A stretch of 64,000 nt of DNA from positions 434,001 to 498,000 of the forward strand of contig NZ_JACSCX010000003.1 in assembly GCF_014333525.1 (NCBI RefSeq), read 5' to 3'. The notes under the pieces are model-generated. The model did not search any database, had not been told where the DNA came from, and was given only the letters and a program-made list of their open reading frames with translations. Below, piece after piece: positions 1-11,837 of the stretch. A program made the position numbers and the translations under genes. Source of the DNA: Hymenobacter puniceus. Its GTDB lineage: Bacteria; Bacteroidota; Bacteroidia; Cytophagales; Hymenobacteraceae. Position 1 is the first letter of the stretch, and each line of letters starts with the position of its first letter.

Positions 1-1203
1 GGCCAGCTGGTTGGCTACTTCCACGTAGGCGTTCAGGATGGTGCGCTCGTAGTTGTAGGCCGCCTGAATCTGCACGGCGTTGGCGTTGCCGTACACGGCC
101 TTGATGCCGTTGCGGTTCACTAATGGCGCCACCAAGTCACCGGCCAGGGAGTACAGCATACTCTCGGGCGTGGTGAACAGCAGCCCGGGCTTGAAGGCTC
201 CGAAGCCGGCCCCGCCGGTGATGCGCAGCGCCGGGTAGAAGTTGGCCCGCGCCACCTGAATATCCAGCTTGGCGGCGGCCAGCTGCTGCTCGGCCTGCCG
301 GATATCGGGGCGATTATGCAGCAGCTGGGCCGGCACGCCGGCCTGTACCGGGGCAGGCAGCAGCTCATTGAACGCCGCCGAGTTGCGGGCAATGGGCTGG
401 GGGTAGCGGCCGGCCAGGAAATTGAGGCGGTTCTCGGTTTCCGTAATGCGCTGCTGAATGCCGTACTGCAGGCTGCGGGTGTTGTGCAGCTGGGCCTCGA
501 AGCGCTGCACGGCCAGCTCGGTGGTGCGGGCCGACTCCTTCTGCAGCTTCACCAGCTCCAGGGCGTTGGTCTGCAGCTCGATGTTCTGGCGCACGATGGC
601 CAGCTGATTATCCAGGGCCAGCAGTTCGTAGTAGGAGGTGGCAATTTCGCCAATCAGGTTCGTGACCGTGAAGTTGCGGCCTTCCACCGTGGCCAAGTAG
701 CGCAGCGCGGCCGACTTGCGGGCGTTGCGCAGCTTGTGCCAGATGTCCACCTCCCAGCTGGCAAACGCCCCGATCTGGTAGTTGGGCAGCGGGTTGGGGT
801 TGCGGTGCTCGGGCCGGATGTTGATGGCTTCCTCGATGGCTCCTTGTAGCGTGTTTTTGCTGGCCCGCGCCGTTTCGGCCTTCACCCCCAAACCCACGAA
901 GGGCAGGTACTCGCCCTTGCGGATCTGCACCTCGTTGCGGGCAATCTGAATTTCCTGCAGTGAGATGTTCAGCTCCTGGTTGCGCTGCAGGGCCGTATCG
1001 ATGAGGCCCACCAGGTTGGGGTCGGTGAAGAACTGCCGCCACTGGTTGCGGGCGGTGTTGGTGCTGTCCGGGGTGGTGGTAGCGTAGGTGGTGGGTACCG
1101 GCCGGCCGGCGGCCTTGGTGGCCAGCTCGGGCATTTTGCACGCCCCCACCGACAAGGCCAGCACCGCGGCGCTCAGCCCCTGATAAATGCGTTTGTTAAG
1201 CAT
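1..1203 (-). CDS. RND efflux outer membrane channel (TolC/OprM/NodT type), 3' end cut by window edge
   Basis: This is the outer membrane exit duct of a tripartite drug or metabolite efflux pump. I translated it by hand; 401 codons are visible and the C terminus lies beyond position 1. It starts MLNKRIYQG, has a lipoprotein signal with VGAC (Cys22), and continues with the two long helical repeats of the OEP family, for example TDPNLVGLIDTALQRN and the segment AQLLHNRPDIRQAEQQLAAA, a signature of this family. The ATG at 1203 overlaps the last codons of the upstream pump gene by 8 bases, so the two are probably translationally coupled. Substrate cannot be read from sequence. Confidence 0.93.
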   Translation of the reverse strand, partial: MLNKRIYQGLSAAVLALSVGACKMPELATKAAGRPVPTTYATTTPDSTNTARNQWRQFFTDPNLVGLIDTALQRNQELNISLQEIQIARNEVQIRKGEYLPFVGLGVKAETARASKNTLQGAIEEAINIRPEHRNPNPLPNYQIGAFASWEVDIWHKLRNARKSAALRYLATVEGRNFTVTNLIGEIATSYYELLALDNQLAIVRQNIELQTNALELVKLQKESARTTELAVQRFEAQLHNTRSLQYGIQQRITETENRLNFLAGRYPQPIARNSAAFNELLPAPVQAGVPAQLLHNRPDIRQAEQQLAAAKLDIQVARANFYPALRITGGAGFGAFKPGLLFTTPESMLYSLAGDLVAPLVNRNGIKAVYGNANAVQIQAAYNYERTILNAYVEVANQLA

Positions 1204-4200
1204 GACTATGGCTCGGAACTTCTTCATCAACTAATACGTGCGGCTCAAACTCCGACAGCGGGTTCTCATTCTCATCATCAATCAGCTTGCGGCCGGCGGC
1301 CATGGTGCCGAAGATGTAGTACAGGCCGGGCACGATAATCACCCCGAACACGGTGCCGAACAGCATGCCGCCCAGCGCCGCCGTACCAATGGTGCGGTTG
1401 CCGATGGCACCCGCGCCGTGGGCTAGTACCAGCGGAATCAGGCCGGCAATGAAGGCGAAGGAGGTCATCAGAATGGGCCGGAAACGTACTTTCGCGCCCT
1501 CAATGGCGGCTTCGCGCACGCTCATGCCTTCCTCGTGCTTCTGCACCGCAAACTCCACAATTAGCACGGCGTTTTTGCCCAGCAAACCCACCAGCATCAC
1601 GAGGCCCACCTGGGCGTAGATGTTGTTGGCCAGGCCCATGGTTTTGATGAGCAGGAAGGAGCCGAAAATCCCGGCCGGCAGGCTCAGAATCACGGACAGC
1701 GGCAGGAGGAAGCTCTCGTACTGCGCGGCCAGCACCAGGTACACGAACACAATCACGACCAGGAAGATGTAGATGGCCTCGTTGCCGCGGCCCACTTCGT
1801 CCTTTGAGAGGCCACCCCAGTCGATATCGTAGCCGCGGGGCAGGGTTTTGGCGGCCACTTCCTGCACCGCCTTGATGGCCTCGCCGGAGCTGTAGCCCTG
1901 GGCCGCGTCGCCGCGGATGGAGGCCGTGGGATACATGTTGTAGCGGTTGATTTCGTTGGCGCCCTGGCCTTTCACAATCTTCATGAAGGCCGACATCGGC
2001 ACCATTTCGCCCTTGTCGTTCTTCACCCACAGGTCCAAAATGTCCTTGGGCAGGCGGCGGTACTCCGGCGAGGCCTGCACGAACACCTTGAAGAAGCGCT
2101 GGTACTTAATGAAACCCAGCTCGTAGGTCGAGCCCACCATGATGCTCAGCGTGTTCATGGCGTTGCCGATGCTCACGCCCTTCTGCATGGCCAGCTGGTT
2201 ATCAATCTGCAACTCGTACTGCGGATAGTTAGCCGAGAAAAAGGTAAACAGACCGGCCAGCTCCTTGCGTTTCTGCAGCGCGGCCATGAACTCCTCGTTT
2301 ACTTTTTCCAGGGCTTTGTAGTCGCCGGTGGCGGTTTTGTCGAGCAGCTGCAGCTGGAAGCCGCCGGCCGCGCCGTAGCCGGGTACTGCCGGTGGCTCGA
2401 AGAACTCGATGGTCGCGCCGGGAATTTCCTTGGCCTTTTCTTCCAGGGACATAATCACGTCGTGTACCGATTCCTTGCGTTCATTCCAGGGCTTGAGGCT
2501 GATAATGCAGGTACCGGCGTTGGAGCCGCGGCCTTCGGTTAGAATCTCGTAGCCGGCCAGCGTGGATATGCTCTCGATGCCGGGTACTTTCTCGGCCAGC
2601 TGCTGCAGGCGCTGCGACAGGTCGTTGGTGCGCTCCAGGGTGGAGCCGGGCGGCGTCTGGAGCACGGCGTAAATCATGCCCTGGTCTTCGGCCGGAATAA
2701 AGCCCGAGGGCAGGGTAGTGGAGATACCGAAGATGCCCAGCCCGAAGGCAATGAGCACCGTGAAGGTGAGCACGCGGCGGTCTACTACCTTTTCCAGCAG
2801 GTTGGTGTAGCGGCCGGTCAGGCGCTCGAAGCCGCGGTTAAACCAGTCGATAAACCGGTTGATGGGCGTTTTCTTGCGGGGCTGGCCGTGGTTGTTCTTC
2901 AGAATCATGGCGCAGAGCACCGGCGTCAGCGTCAGGGCCACGATGCCCGAAATGACGATGCTGGCGGCCATGGTAATGGAGAACTGGCGGTAGAAAATGC
3001 CCACCGGCCCGCTCATGAAGGCCACCGGCACGAACACGGCCGTCATCAGGATGGTAATGGCAATGATGGCCCCGCTGATTTCCCCAATTACTTCGCGCAC
3101 CGCGCCATAGGGCGACAGGTGCTTCTCCTCCATCTTGGCGTGCACGGCTTCCACCACTACAATGGCGTCATCCACCACAATACCGATGGCCAGCACCAGC
3201 GCAAACAGCGTTATCATGTTGATGGTGAGCCCAAACGCCTGCATAGCCATGAACGCGCCCACCAACGACACCGGCACGGCAAGTATCGGAATCAGCGTAG
3301 AGCGCCAGTCGCCGAGGAACAGGAACACCACCAGGGCCACCAGAATAAAGGCGTCGCGCAGGGTGTGGATTACGTTTTCGGTGGAGGCGTCGAGGAAGTT
3401 CGACACGTCGTAGCTGATCTTGTAGTCCATGCCGGGGGGCATGGTTTTCTTCAGCTCCTCCAGCTTGGTTTTTACGCTCTTGATTACGTCGAGGGCGTTG
3501 GAGCCGTAGGTTTGCTTGAGCATGATGGCCGCCGAAGGGTAGCCGTCGAGGTTGGAGTAGATGTCGTAGAACTCCGAACCCAGCTCCACGTTGGCCACGT
3601 CCTTGAGACGCAGCGTTTCACCGTTGGCGTTGGCCTTGATGATGACGTTCTTGTACTCCTCCACGTCGTTGAAGCGGCCCTTGTAGGTCAGCACGTACTC
3701 CAGCGCCGAGGCCTCCTTGCCGTCGGAGCGGCCGATGCGGCCCGGCGAGCCAATCACGCTCTGGTCGTTGAGGGCCTCCATCACGTCATCTACCGACAGG
3801 TTGTAGGCCCGCATGCGGTCCGGCTTCAGCCACACGCGCATGGCGTATTGGCGGGAGCCCAGAATGCTGGCCCGGCCCACGCCATCGATGCGCTGGATTT
3901 CGGGCAGCATGTTCACCCCGGCAAAGTTGAAGAGGTACCGCATGTCGGTATTCTTGTCTTTGCTGTAGAGGTTGACGTACATGAGCATATTGGGCACCAC
4001 GCGGTTCACCACCACGCCCTCGCGCTGCACCAGCACCGGCAAACGGTTCAAAATCTGCGCAATGCGCGTATTCACGTTCACCACGGCCTGCTCGGGGTCG
4101 GTGCCCAGGTTGAACACAATCTGGATGTTGGCCTCGCCGGCCGATACGGCGTCGGAGGTCATGTACTTCATGCCGGGCACGCCATTAATGGCCTGCTCCA

Positions 4201-4393
4201 GCGGGATAAGTACCGACTCCGTGAGCACCTTGGCGCTGGCGCCCGGATACGCCGTACTCACCATCACCATCGGCGGCGAAATCTCGGGGAACTGGGACGT
4301 TGGCAACGTATTGATTGCCAGAATACCCAGGAACATGATTACCACCGAAATAACGATGGCAAACACGGGTCGGCGAATGAATTTACTGAACAT
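1196..4393 (-). CDS. RND efflux pump, inner membrane permease (HAE1/AcrB family)
   Basis: This is a proton-driven inner membrane transporter of the hydrophobe/amphiphile efflux family. At 1065 residues it is full length. It starts MFSKFIRRPVFAIVIS, the usual first transmembrane helix, and has the proton-relay pair in GIVVDDAIVVVE near residue 410 and the matching lysine in GLLGKNAVLIVEF (Lys940, the same number as in AcrB). Two periplasmic porter/docking halves are present. It lies in an operon with the adaptor upstream and the outer membrane channel downstream (8-bp overlap). The 168-bp gap to the adaptor holds a palindromic repeat. HAE1 rather than heavy-metal type is inferred from the conserved TM4 motif and length. 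Confidence 0.95.
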   Translation of the reverse strand: MFSKFIRRPVFAIVISVVIMFLGILAINTLPTSQFPEISPPMVMVSTAYPGASAKVLTESVLIPLEQAINGVPGMKYMTSDAVSAGEANIQIVFNLGTDPEQAVVNVNTRIAQILNRLPVLVQREGVVVNRVVPNMLMYVNLYSKDKNTDMRYLFNFAGVNMLPEIQRIDGVGRASILGSRQYAMRVWLKPDRMRAYNLSVDDVMEALNDQSVIGSPGRIGRSDGKEASALEYVLTYKGRFNDVEEYKNVIIKANANGETLRLKDVANVELGSEFYDIYSNLDGYPSAAIMLKQTYGSNALDVIKSVKTKLEELKKTMPPGMDYKISYDVSNFLDASTENVIHTLRDAFILVALVVFLFLGDWRSTLIPILAVPVSLVGAFMAMQAFGLTINMITLFALVLAIGIVVDDAIVVVEAVHAKMEEKHLSPYGAVREVIGEISGAIIAITILMTAVFVPVAFMSGPVGIFYRQFSITMAASIVISGIVALTLTPVLCAMILKNNHGQPRKKTPINRFIDWFNRGFERLTGRYTNLLEKVVDRRVLTFTVLIAFGLGIFGISTTLPSGFIPAEDQGMIYAVLQTPPGSTLERTNDLSQRLQQLAEKVPGIESISTLAGYEILTEGRGSNAGTCIISLKPWNERKESVHDVIMSLEEKAKEIPGATIEFFEPPAVPGYGAAGGFQLQLLDKTATGDYKALEKVNEEFMAALQKRKELAGLFTFFSANYPQYELQIDNQLAMQKGVSIGNAMNTLSIMVGSTYELGFIKYQRFFKVFVQASPEYRRLPKDILDLWVKNDKGEMVPMSAFMKIVKGQGANEINRYNMYPTASIRGDAAQGYSSGEAIKAVQEVAAKTLPRGYDIDWGGLSKDEVGRGNEAIYIFLVVIVFVYLVLAAQYESFLLPLSVILSLPAGIFGSFLLIKTMGLANNIYAQVGLVMLVGLLGKNAVLIVEFAVQKHEEGMSVREAAIEGAKVRFRPILMTSFAFIAGLIPLVLAHGAGAIGNRTIGTAALGGMLFGTVFGVIIVPGLYYIFGTMAAGRKLIDDENENPLSEFEPHVLVDEEVPSHSHA

Positions 4394-4423
4394 GAAATGA
4401 GGAGCTGTTCGTGACTATTGGGG

Positions 4424-4540
4424 CGTCATGCTGAGCGCAGCGGAGCGGAGTCGAAGCATCTCTACCGCTTCGTTAGATTACTGCTGCAACGAAGCGGTAG
4501 AGATGCTTCGACTGCGCCTCCGGCTTCGCTCAGCATGACG
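4424..4540. repeat. Dispersed palindrome, family 1, copy 1
   Basis: Imperfect inverted repeat beginning GTCATGCTGAGCGCAGCGGA and closing with the complementary CGCTCAGCATGAC. Both arms contain the family core GAAGCATCTCTACCGCTTCG. It lies between adaptor and pump genes of one operon, so it may form a hairpin in the mRNA and change the expression ratio (inference). Confidence 0.9.
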
Positions 4541-4561
4541 GTCTGCCTCTGAAGCAAGGTT

Positions 4562-5650
4562 CTATTCCGAATACACTTTCAGGTGCGAAATCACCGACTT
4601 CGGCTCCGCGTAGGTGAAGCGGATTTTGTCGCCTTCCTTCACCTTGCGGATGCCTTCGAGCATGATTTTGTCGGTGGCTTTCAGGCCGGCCGAGATGATG
4701 TAGAGGTCGGGCATTTCGGAGGCCACGGTTACCTCGGTCTGGTGCACTTTCTTCTTCTCGTCCACCACATACACGAACTTCTTCTCCAGCACCTCAAAAG
4801 TGGCTTTCTGCGGGATGATGAGGGCGTTTTTCAACGGCACGGTCATCAGGACCGAGCCGGTTTCGCCGTTGCGCAGCAGGCCGTCGGGGTTGGGGAAGGT
4901 GGCCCGGAAGGCGATGTTGCCGGTTTCGTTGTTGAAGTCGGCCTCGATGGTCTGCACCACGCCGGGGTATTTGAACTCCTCGTTGTCGGCCATGCGCAGC
5001 TTCACCTTGGTTTCGGCTTCGGTGCGGGCGTGGGCTTTGTAGGCCAGGTACTCGGCCTCGGGCACGTTGAAGTACACCCACATCTTGCTGTTGTCGGAAA
5101 GCGTCGTGAGCAGGTCGCCCTCATCCACCAGGCTTCCCAGGCGGGCCTGGAAGTGGTCCATCATGCCGCTGAATGGGGCCCGGATGGTAGTGAAATCGAG
5201 GTGGGTTTTGGCCAGCCCGACTTCGGCGTTGGCCTTGTCGAGCTTGGCCTGGGCCAGGGCCAGCTCACTGCCCGATACAATGTTCTTATCGGCCAGCTTC
5301 TTGGTGTTCTGGTATTCCAGGCTCACGTAGCTGGCCTCGGCCTTCGACTTCTGCAGCTCGGCCTTGTACACCATCGGCATGATCTGGAACATCAGCTGCC
5401 CCTCGCGCACGGCCTGGCCTTCATCCACGTAGATTTTCTGGAGGTAGCCCTTTTCCAGCGCCCGCACCTCAATGTGCTGGTAGGCGTGAATCTGCGACAC
5501 GTACTCCTTGGTGATGGTCGTGTCTTTCTGGAGCGGGCTGGTGACGAGGAACTTGATTTTCTCCTCTTTCTCCTTGTGTTCCTTGGAGCAGCTAGTGCCG
5601 CCGTACAGTACGCCCACGCCCATGAGCGTCAGCAAAAACCTTGTTTTCAT
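4562..5650 (-). CDS. RND efflux periplasmic adaptor (membrane fusion protein, AcrA/MexA type)
   Basis: The adaptor bridges the RND pump and the outer membrane channel. The frame is open further upstream, but I prefer the ATG at 5650 because it gives a signal sequence MKTRFLLTLMGVGVLYG followed by Cys, a likely lipoprotein (362 residues). After it come a lipoyl/barrel-sandwich half (VRALEKGYLQKIYVDEGQ), an alpha-hairpin (residues about 85-150), the second lipoyl half (TTIRAPFSGMMDH), and beta-barrel and membrane-proximal domains. It is the first gene of the efflux operon. No local regulator gene is visible; the upstream neighbour is an unrelated ADP-ribosylglycohydrolase. An alternative start is ATG at 5668 (MARNAH). 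Confidence 0.93.
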   Translation of the reverse strand: MKTRFLLTLMGVGVLYGGTSCSKEHKEKEEKIKFLVTSPLQKDTTITKEYVSQIHAYQHIEVRALEKGYLQKIYVDEGQAVREGQLMFQIMPMVYKAELQKSKAEASYVSLEYQNTKKLADKNIVSGSELALAQAKLDKANAEVGLAKTHLDFTTIRAPFSGMMDHFQARLGSLVDEGDLLTTLSDNSKMWVYFNVPEAEYLAYKAHARTEAETKVKLRMADNEEFKYPGVVQTIEADFNNETGNIAFRATFPNPDGLLRNGETGSVLMTVPLKNALIIPQKATFEVLEKKFVYVVDEKKKVHQTEVTVASEMPDLYIISAGLKATDKIMLEGIRKVKEGDKIRFTYAEPKSVISHLKVYSE

Positions 5651-5738
5651 ATGCGCGTTGCGTGCCATCCTTATTTGAATGGGACAAAGCAACCGCCAGC
5701 TTCATGAAGGCCGAATGAAGCGTGAAAACTCTATCGTA

Positions 5739-6641
5739 TTACGAAACGATAGGCTTAGTGCGCTCTATAATCTCTCTGATCCACGGATACTCCGGCAGCT
5801 GTGCCAGCCGCTGTAGCAACTCCGGCGGCAGGCCCGTCGGCCCCGCCAACGCCCCGGCCACCTGCCCCGCCAGGGAGGCATTGGTATCCGTGTCGCCCCC
5901 AGTAGCAATAAGTTGCTGCAATAGCCGCGTCAATCCCAATCCCCTGATTTTAGTGGCGCAGAACAGGGCGAACGGTACCGAATTGACGACGTGCCCGTTG
6001 TTGCCCAGCTGGGCGGCCTCGGCAATTGTGGCGTTGGCCGGGTAGAAGCTCAGCTCCCGCAGTCGGTCCGTGAGGTTGGTATCCGGTAGGTCCGGCAGCA
6101 GCAGTGCCAGTAGGTTATTATGGCCGGTCCAGGTGTGGTCTAAAGCAGCCCGAATGGCTAGGTACACGGCCAGCGTACCAGCATAAGCATCCTCATTTTG
6201 GTGCGTGAGGTAGCAGGCGTCGTAAATAGTGTGCCGGGTGGTGGCGGGGTAAAAGGCGAAGGGCGCAATACGCATAGCCGCCCCGTTGCCCGCCGCGTAC
6301 TGCCCCCGGCGGCCGGTCTGCGTCCAGGACATTTCCGCCTCCGCGTTGCGGATGGCTTGCAGCGTACTGGCCCCAAGGCCAGTGGGCCGCCCTTGTTGGT
6401 AGTAGGACACAAACTGCTGCCCCAGCCGGGTGGGGTCAAAGGGGCCGGCTGCCAGCACTTCGCAAGTGGCCAGTGTCAGCTGCGTATCGTCGGTAATGGC
6501 CCAACGCCGGATTGGAGCCGGCTTACCGCCGAGGTAAAAAGTAGGTGTGTTGTCGGCGTGCGGCGCGTTTTCGAAGCTGCTACCCCAGGCATCCCCAATG
6601 GCCCCGGCCAGCAAACAGGCTTCAAATTTTTCACGTAGCAT
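5739..6641 (-). CDS. ADP-ribosylglycohydrolase family protein
   Basis: Member of the DraG/ARH family, which removes ADP-ribose from proteins or small molecules using two Mg2+ ions. It is 300 residues. Visible signatures are GAIGDAWG (residues 13-20), ITDDTQLTLA (near residue 50, metal ligands), GQYAAGNGAAMRIAPFAF in the middle, and GGDTDTNASLAG (from residue 248, the second metal-binding segment). All metal ligands expected for an active enzyme appear present. It stands alone between the efflux operon and a small lipoprotein gene, with no DraT or toxin partner next to it, so its substrate is unknown. Confidence 0.9.
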   Translation of the reverse strand: MLREKFEACLLAGAIGDAWGSSFENAPHADNTPTFYLGGKPAPIRRWAITDDTQLTLATCEVLAAGPFDPTRLGQQFVSYYQQGRPTGLGASTLQAIRNAEAEMSWTQTGRRGQYAAGNGAAMRIAPFAFYPATTRHTIYDACYLTHQNEDAYAGTLAVYLAIRAALDHTWTGHNNLLALLLPDLPDTNLTDRLRELSFYPANATIAEAAQLGNNGHVVNSVPFALFCATKIRGLGLTRLLQQLIATGGDTDTNASLAGQVAGALAGPTGLPPELLQRLAQLPEYPWIREIIERTKPIVS

Positions 6642-6688
6642 AGAATGGTTGTATAAAGTCAGCCGATGAACCGGGTCGGCGGCTGTAT

Positions 6689-7117
6689 TTAGCGTTGCAG
6701 CTTTTTGAACAACGCGGGCATCGTCGCTGGGTCGATGGCATTCATATCCAGCAGCCGTAACGCCTTTACCATATGCAGCGTTGAGGTTTTGTATTTCTGA
6801 AAATGGGGCGTTTTCAGGTGCGCCTGATACGCTTCCTGATTCGCATATATCTCCAGAATTCGGATCTGCTGCGGGGCCGCCTGCTGCTGCATCGGATAGA
6901 TGGAAATAACCCCGGGCTCCAACCGCACCGATGCTGCCGACTCCTCCCGCAGAATGGCGATATACTCGGCCAAGTAACGGGGCTCGATTTCCAGCTCTGA
7001 TAGCCGGATAAGCATGTTTTGCGGCGCGGTATCCTGCGCTTTGCCCAGAGAGCTACTGCACGCATAGGCCAAAAGCGTCCCCAAAATTACGGCCGGAAGT
7101 ATGGTTGCTGGTTTCAT
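6689..7117 (-). CDS. Antibiotic biosynthesis monooxygenase (ABM) domain lipoprotein
   Basis: A 142-residue exported protein. The start at 7117 (MKPATILPAVILGTLLAYAC) gives a lipoprotein-like signal; an open extension upstream encodes no recognisable sequence. The mature part has the ferredoxin-like pattern of the ABM/YgiN quinol monooxygenase superfamily: IRLSELEIEP-RYLAEYIAILREE, then EPGVISIYPM, RILEIYANQEAYQAHLKTPH and FQKYKTSTLHMV. Cytoplasmic members oxidise quinols or act in polyketide pathways; a lipid-anchored version is seen in Bacteroidota but its role is not established. It has no obvious operon partner. Confidence 0.78.
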   Translation of the reverse strand: MKPATILPAVILGTLLAYACSSSLGKAQDTAPQNMLIRLSELEIEPRYLAEYIAILREESAASVRLEPGVISIYPMQQQAAPQQIRILEIYANQEAYQAHLKTPHFQKYKTSTLHMVKALRLLDMNAIDPATMPALFKKLQR

Positions 7118-9589
<2,472 letters not shown>

Positions 9590-9608
9590 GGCTGAACCAC
9601 TACTATAA

Positions 9609-9667
9609 GAAGCCCCGGCGGGGCGGCCTACCACGCAAGGGGTGAGGCTGCTCCGCCGGGGCTTTTG
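9609..9667 (+). terminator. Rho-independent terminator of the GH97 gene
   Basis: Stem AAGCCCCGGCGG (9610-9621) pairs with CCGCCGGGGCTT (9653-9664), followed by a T-rich tract (CTTTTGG), about 20 bases after the GH97 stop codon. Confidence 0.8.
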
Positions 9668-9801
9668 GCGTCTGGGGCGGCCGCTCTGCCAGCCACGGAG
9701 CTACCCGAAAAAGCAGCACTTTTCCGTTGTTGTATGAAGTCAGAAAGCGTAGCTTTACTGCAATTCCGGAACTCCGGCCAACCTATTAGTTAGTGCTTAT
9801 T

Positions 9802-10785
9802 ATGAACGCTAGGCGCGTTGTAGCATCCCTGCTGTGGGCGCTGCTGCTGTTGTGCGGCAGCTGCCGCTTCACCCCCGAAGAAATTCCGGCTACTGTTACT
9901 ACCAAAGCCACGCCGCAGCACCGGCGCGTACCAGGTACTCACATGCTGCTGGCCACTCCCGCCGAGTACAAGTTCAATCCTCAGGAGCAACTGCTACGCC
10001 TCAATCCGCTGCAGTTTGTGCAGGTGGTAGAAATGCCTGGGGTGAATTTTGCCGCGTATCTGACGCAGCTGCAGAAAGAACTGGCCGGCCAGCCCGATAT
10101 TCCGGCCACGGCTTTGCGCCGCCTCACCTACAACGGCCTTCCAGCCGTGTTCCTGACGCAGCCTTACCGCCGCGGGCCCGGTCTGACGGCCGCTTTGCTG
10201 GCTTTCGGCGACAGTAGCCGCGTGACGCTGCTGGTCGGGGTGTATCCGAAAATGTTGCCCGGTGCAGCCGCAGATTGCCAGCAGATACTGCTCACGGCGC
10301 ACTACGACCCCGCCGTGAAAGTGCAGCAACAGGAGGCGCTAGGCTTCCAAGCCAACATGTTGGATACTGACTTCCGGCAGCTAAGCCCGCAGCTCGGGCG
10401 CTGGACGGTCTATGCGCCCCAGGGCCGCATCGGGGCTGAAGGCGACACGGCGCACGCCACGCTGTTTCGGGTAACAACGCTGCCGCCCGTTGCCGAGCGC
10501 ACAACAATTCAGGACATAGCCCTGTCCATCATCCGGGAATACCGTACGGTGGCTAGCGTGGATAACGTGCAGGAAATCAACGGCACCATCAACGGCCACT
10601 ACGCCTACGAAAACGTGATAACCTTCAACTACGCGGGCAAGGAAGGCCGGGCCCTAGTGCTGCTGCTGAGCACCCCCAGCGGGATAATCGTATTCGACGG
10701 CCGCGCCTATGAACAGCCCGAAGTGCGGCTGGAGCAGTTCATGCGCCTTGCCAAAGCCATTCGGCTGGCGCCATCCTCGTCTTAG
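9802..10785 (+). CDS. Hypothetical lipoprotein
   Basis: A 327-residue protein I do not recognise. The ATG at 9802 (MNARRVVASLLWALLLLCGSC) is preferred over a GTG nine bases upstream and gives a clear lipoprotein signal with the cysteine in CGSC. The mature part has two similar alternations of predicted beta strands and amphipathic helices: EQLLRLNPLQFVQVVEMPGVNF, and later DTDFRQLSPQLGRWTVYAPQGR, each near a statement like LLVGVYPKMLPGAA or LVLLLSTPSGIIVFDG. It resembles a two-lobed envelope protein with no catalytic motif. It is a lone gene convergent with kdsB. Confidence 0.75.
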   Translation: MNARRVVASLLWALLLLCGSCRFTPEEIPATVTTKATPQHRRVPGTHMLLATPAEYKFNPQEQLLRLNPLQFVQVVEMPGVNFAAYLTQLQKELAGQPDIPATALRRLTYNGLPAVFLTQPYRRGPGLTAALLAFGDSSRVTLLVGVYPKMLPGAAADCQQILLTAHYDPAVKVQQQEALGFQANMLDTDFRQLSPQLGRWTVYAPQGRIGAEGDTAHATLFRVTTLPPVAERTTIQDIALSIIREYRTVASVDNVQEINGTINGHYAYENVITFNYAGKEGRALVLLLSTPSGIIVFDGRAYEQPEVRLEQFMRLAKAIRLAPSSS

Positions 10786-10833
10786 CCCAGCCGCCCAGGG
10801 AATTGGAAGCAGCAGGTAGATTAACTCAGGAAA

Positions 10834-11583
10834 TCAGTTCCTGCTCGCCAGATACCGCAACGCCCGCTCTACGTCTTCCGGCGTGTCGATGCCGATAGTT
10901 TCCAGCGTGGTTTCGGCCGTTTGGATGCGGTAGCCGGCTTCCAGCCAGCGCAGCTGCTCCAGGCTCTCGGCCAGCTCCAGTGGCGAGGGTGGGAGCTGGG
11001 TAATGCTGTGCAGTACATCGGGGCGGTAGGCGTAGAGACCGATGTGGCGCAGGTAGCCGTGGTGCTGCAGCCACTCGGCCGGCGCGTGCTGACGCTGGTA
11101 GGGCAGGGGGTGGCGGCTGAAATATAGAGCCTCGCCCTGGGCGTTCAGCACCACTTTGGGCAAGTGCGGGCTGAACAATTCCTCCTTGCTGATTACCGGC
11201 TTCACCAGCGTGGCCAGCTGCGGCGGCTCGGGCACCGCAAACAGCTGCACTAGCGCGTCAATCTGGCTGGGGTGGATAAAGGGCTCGTCGCCCTGAATGT
11301 TGATGATGCAGTCGGCCTGTACACCTAGCTGCTCGTAGGCGTCGCGCACCCGGTCGGTGCCACTGGGGTGGTCGGGGTTGGTCAACACGGCCTCGCCGCC
11401 GAAGCTGTGCACGTGCGCCAGAATGCGCTGGTCGTCGGTGGCCACTACCACCCGGCTGAGGTTGGATTGTTGGGCCTGGCGCACTACCCGCTCAATCATG
11501 GAGTGGCCGCCGAGGTCCACGAGGGGCTTGCCGGGCAGGCGGGTGGAGGCGAAGCGGGCGGGAATGATACCGATGGCAAGCAT
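10834..11583 (-). CDS. kdsB: 3-deoxy-manno-octulosonate cytidylyltransferase
   Basis: KdsB activates Kdo with CTP to give CMP-Kdo for the inner core of lipopolysaccharide. The 249-residue length is standard. The nucleotide-binding start GIIPARFASTRLPGKPL (residues 5-21), the RVVVATDDQRI strand, NPDHPSGTDRV and INIQGDEPFI (Mg2+ and CTP binding) are all present, as is FSRHPLPYQR and the C-terminal AETTLETIGIDTPEDVERA. It confirms that the organism makes a Kdo-containing LPS. It is a single gene. Confidence 0.97.
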   Translation of the reverse strand: MLAIGIIPARFASTRLPGKPLVDLGGHSMIERVVRQAQQSNLSRVVVATDDQRILAHVHSFGGEAVLTNPDHPSGTDRVRDAYEQLGVQADCIINIQGDEPFIHPSQIDALVQLFAVPEPPQLATLVKPVISKEELFSPHLPKVVLNAQGEALYFSRHPLPYQRQHAPAEWLQHHGYLRHIGLYAYRPDVLHSITQLPPSPLELAESLEQLRWLEAGYRIQTAETTLETIGIDTPEDVERALRYLASRN

Positions 11584-11837
11584 AATGGGAGGGAGTAGCG
11601 CAAAGTTTTAGCTGCGCGAATGATTTAAACGAGTATTGCTACAGACGGAAGCCAGCAACGGCGCGCCAAGCAGAAGCAGAAATTGCGCGCTTCCATCTTC
11701 AAAACAAACAATAAAAAGCGGCACTGATACCGTAAGGCTCGGCTACTGCGCCCGAATGCCTAACTTTCGGCAGAATTTATGCACAGCCCCGGTTTTTCGC
11801 CGTTTGTTGGCCGTAGCTGTTCTTGCCTGTTGTTTTT

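Noticed and set aside
2888..4414. 508-codon open frame on the plus strand, opposite the RND pump
   Set aside because: His/Gly/Arg-rich product with no family resemblance; it is the antisense shadow of a clear RND gene in GC-rich DNA.
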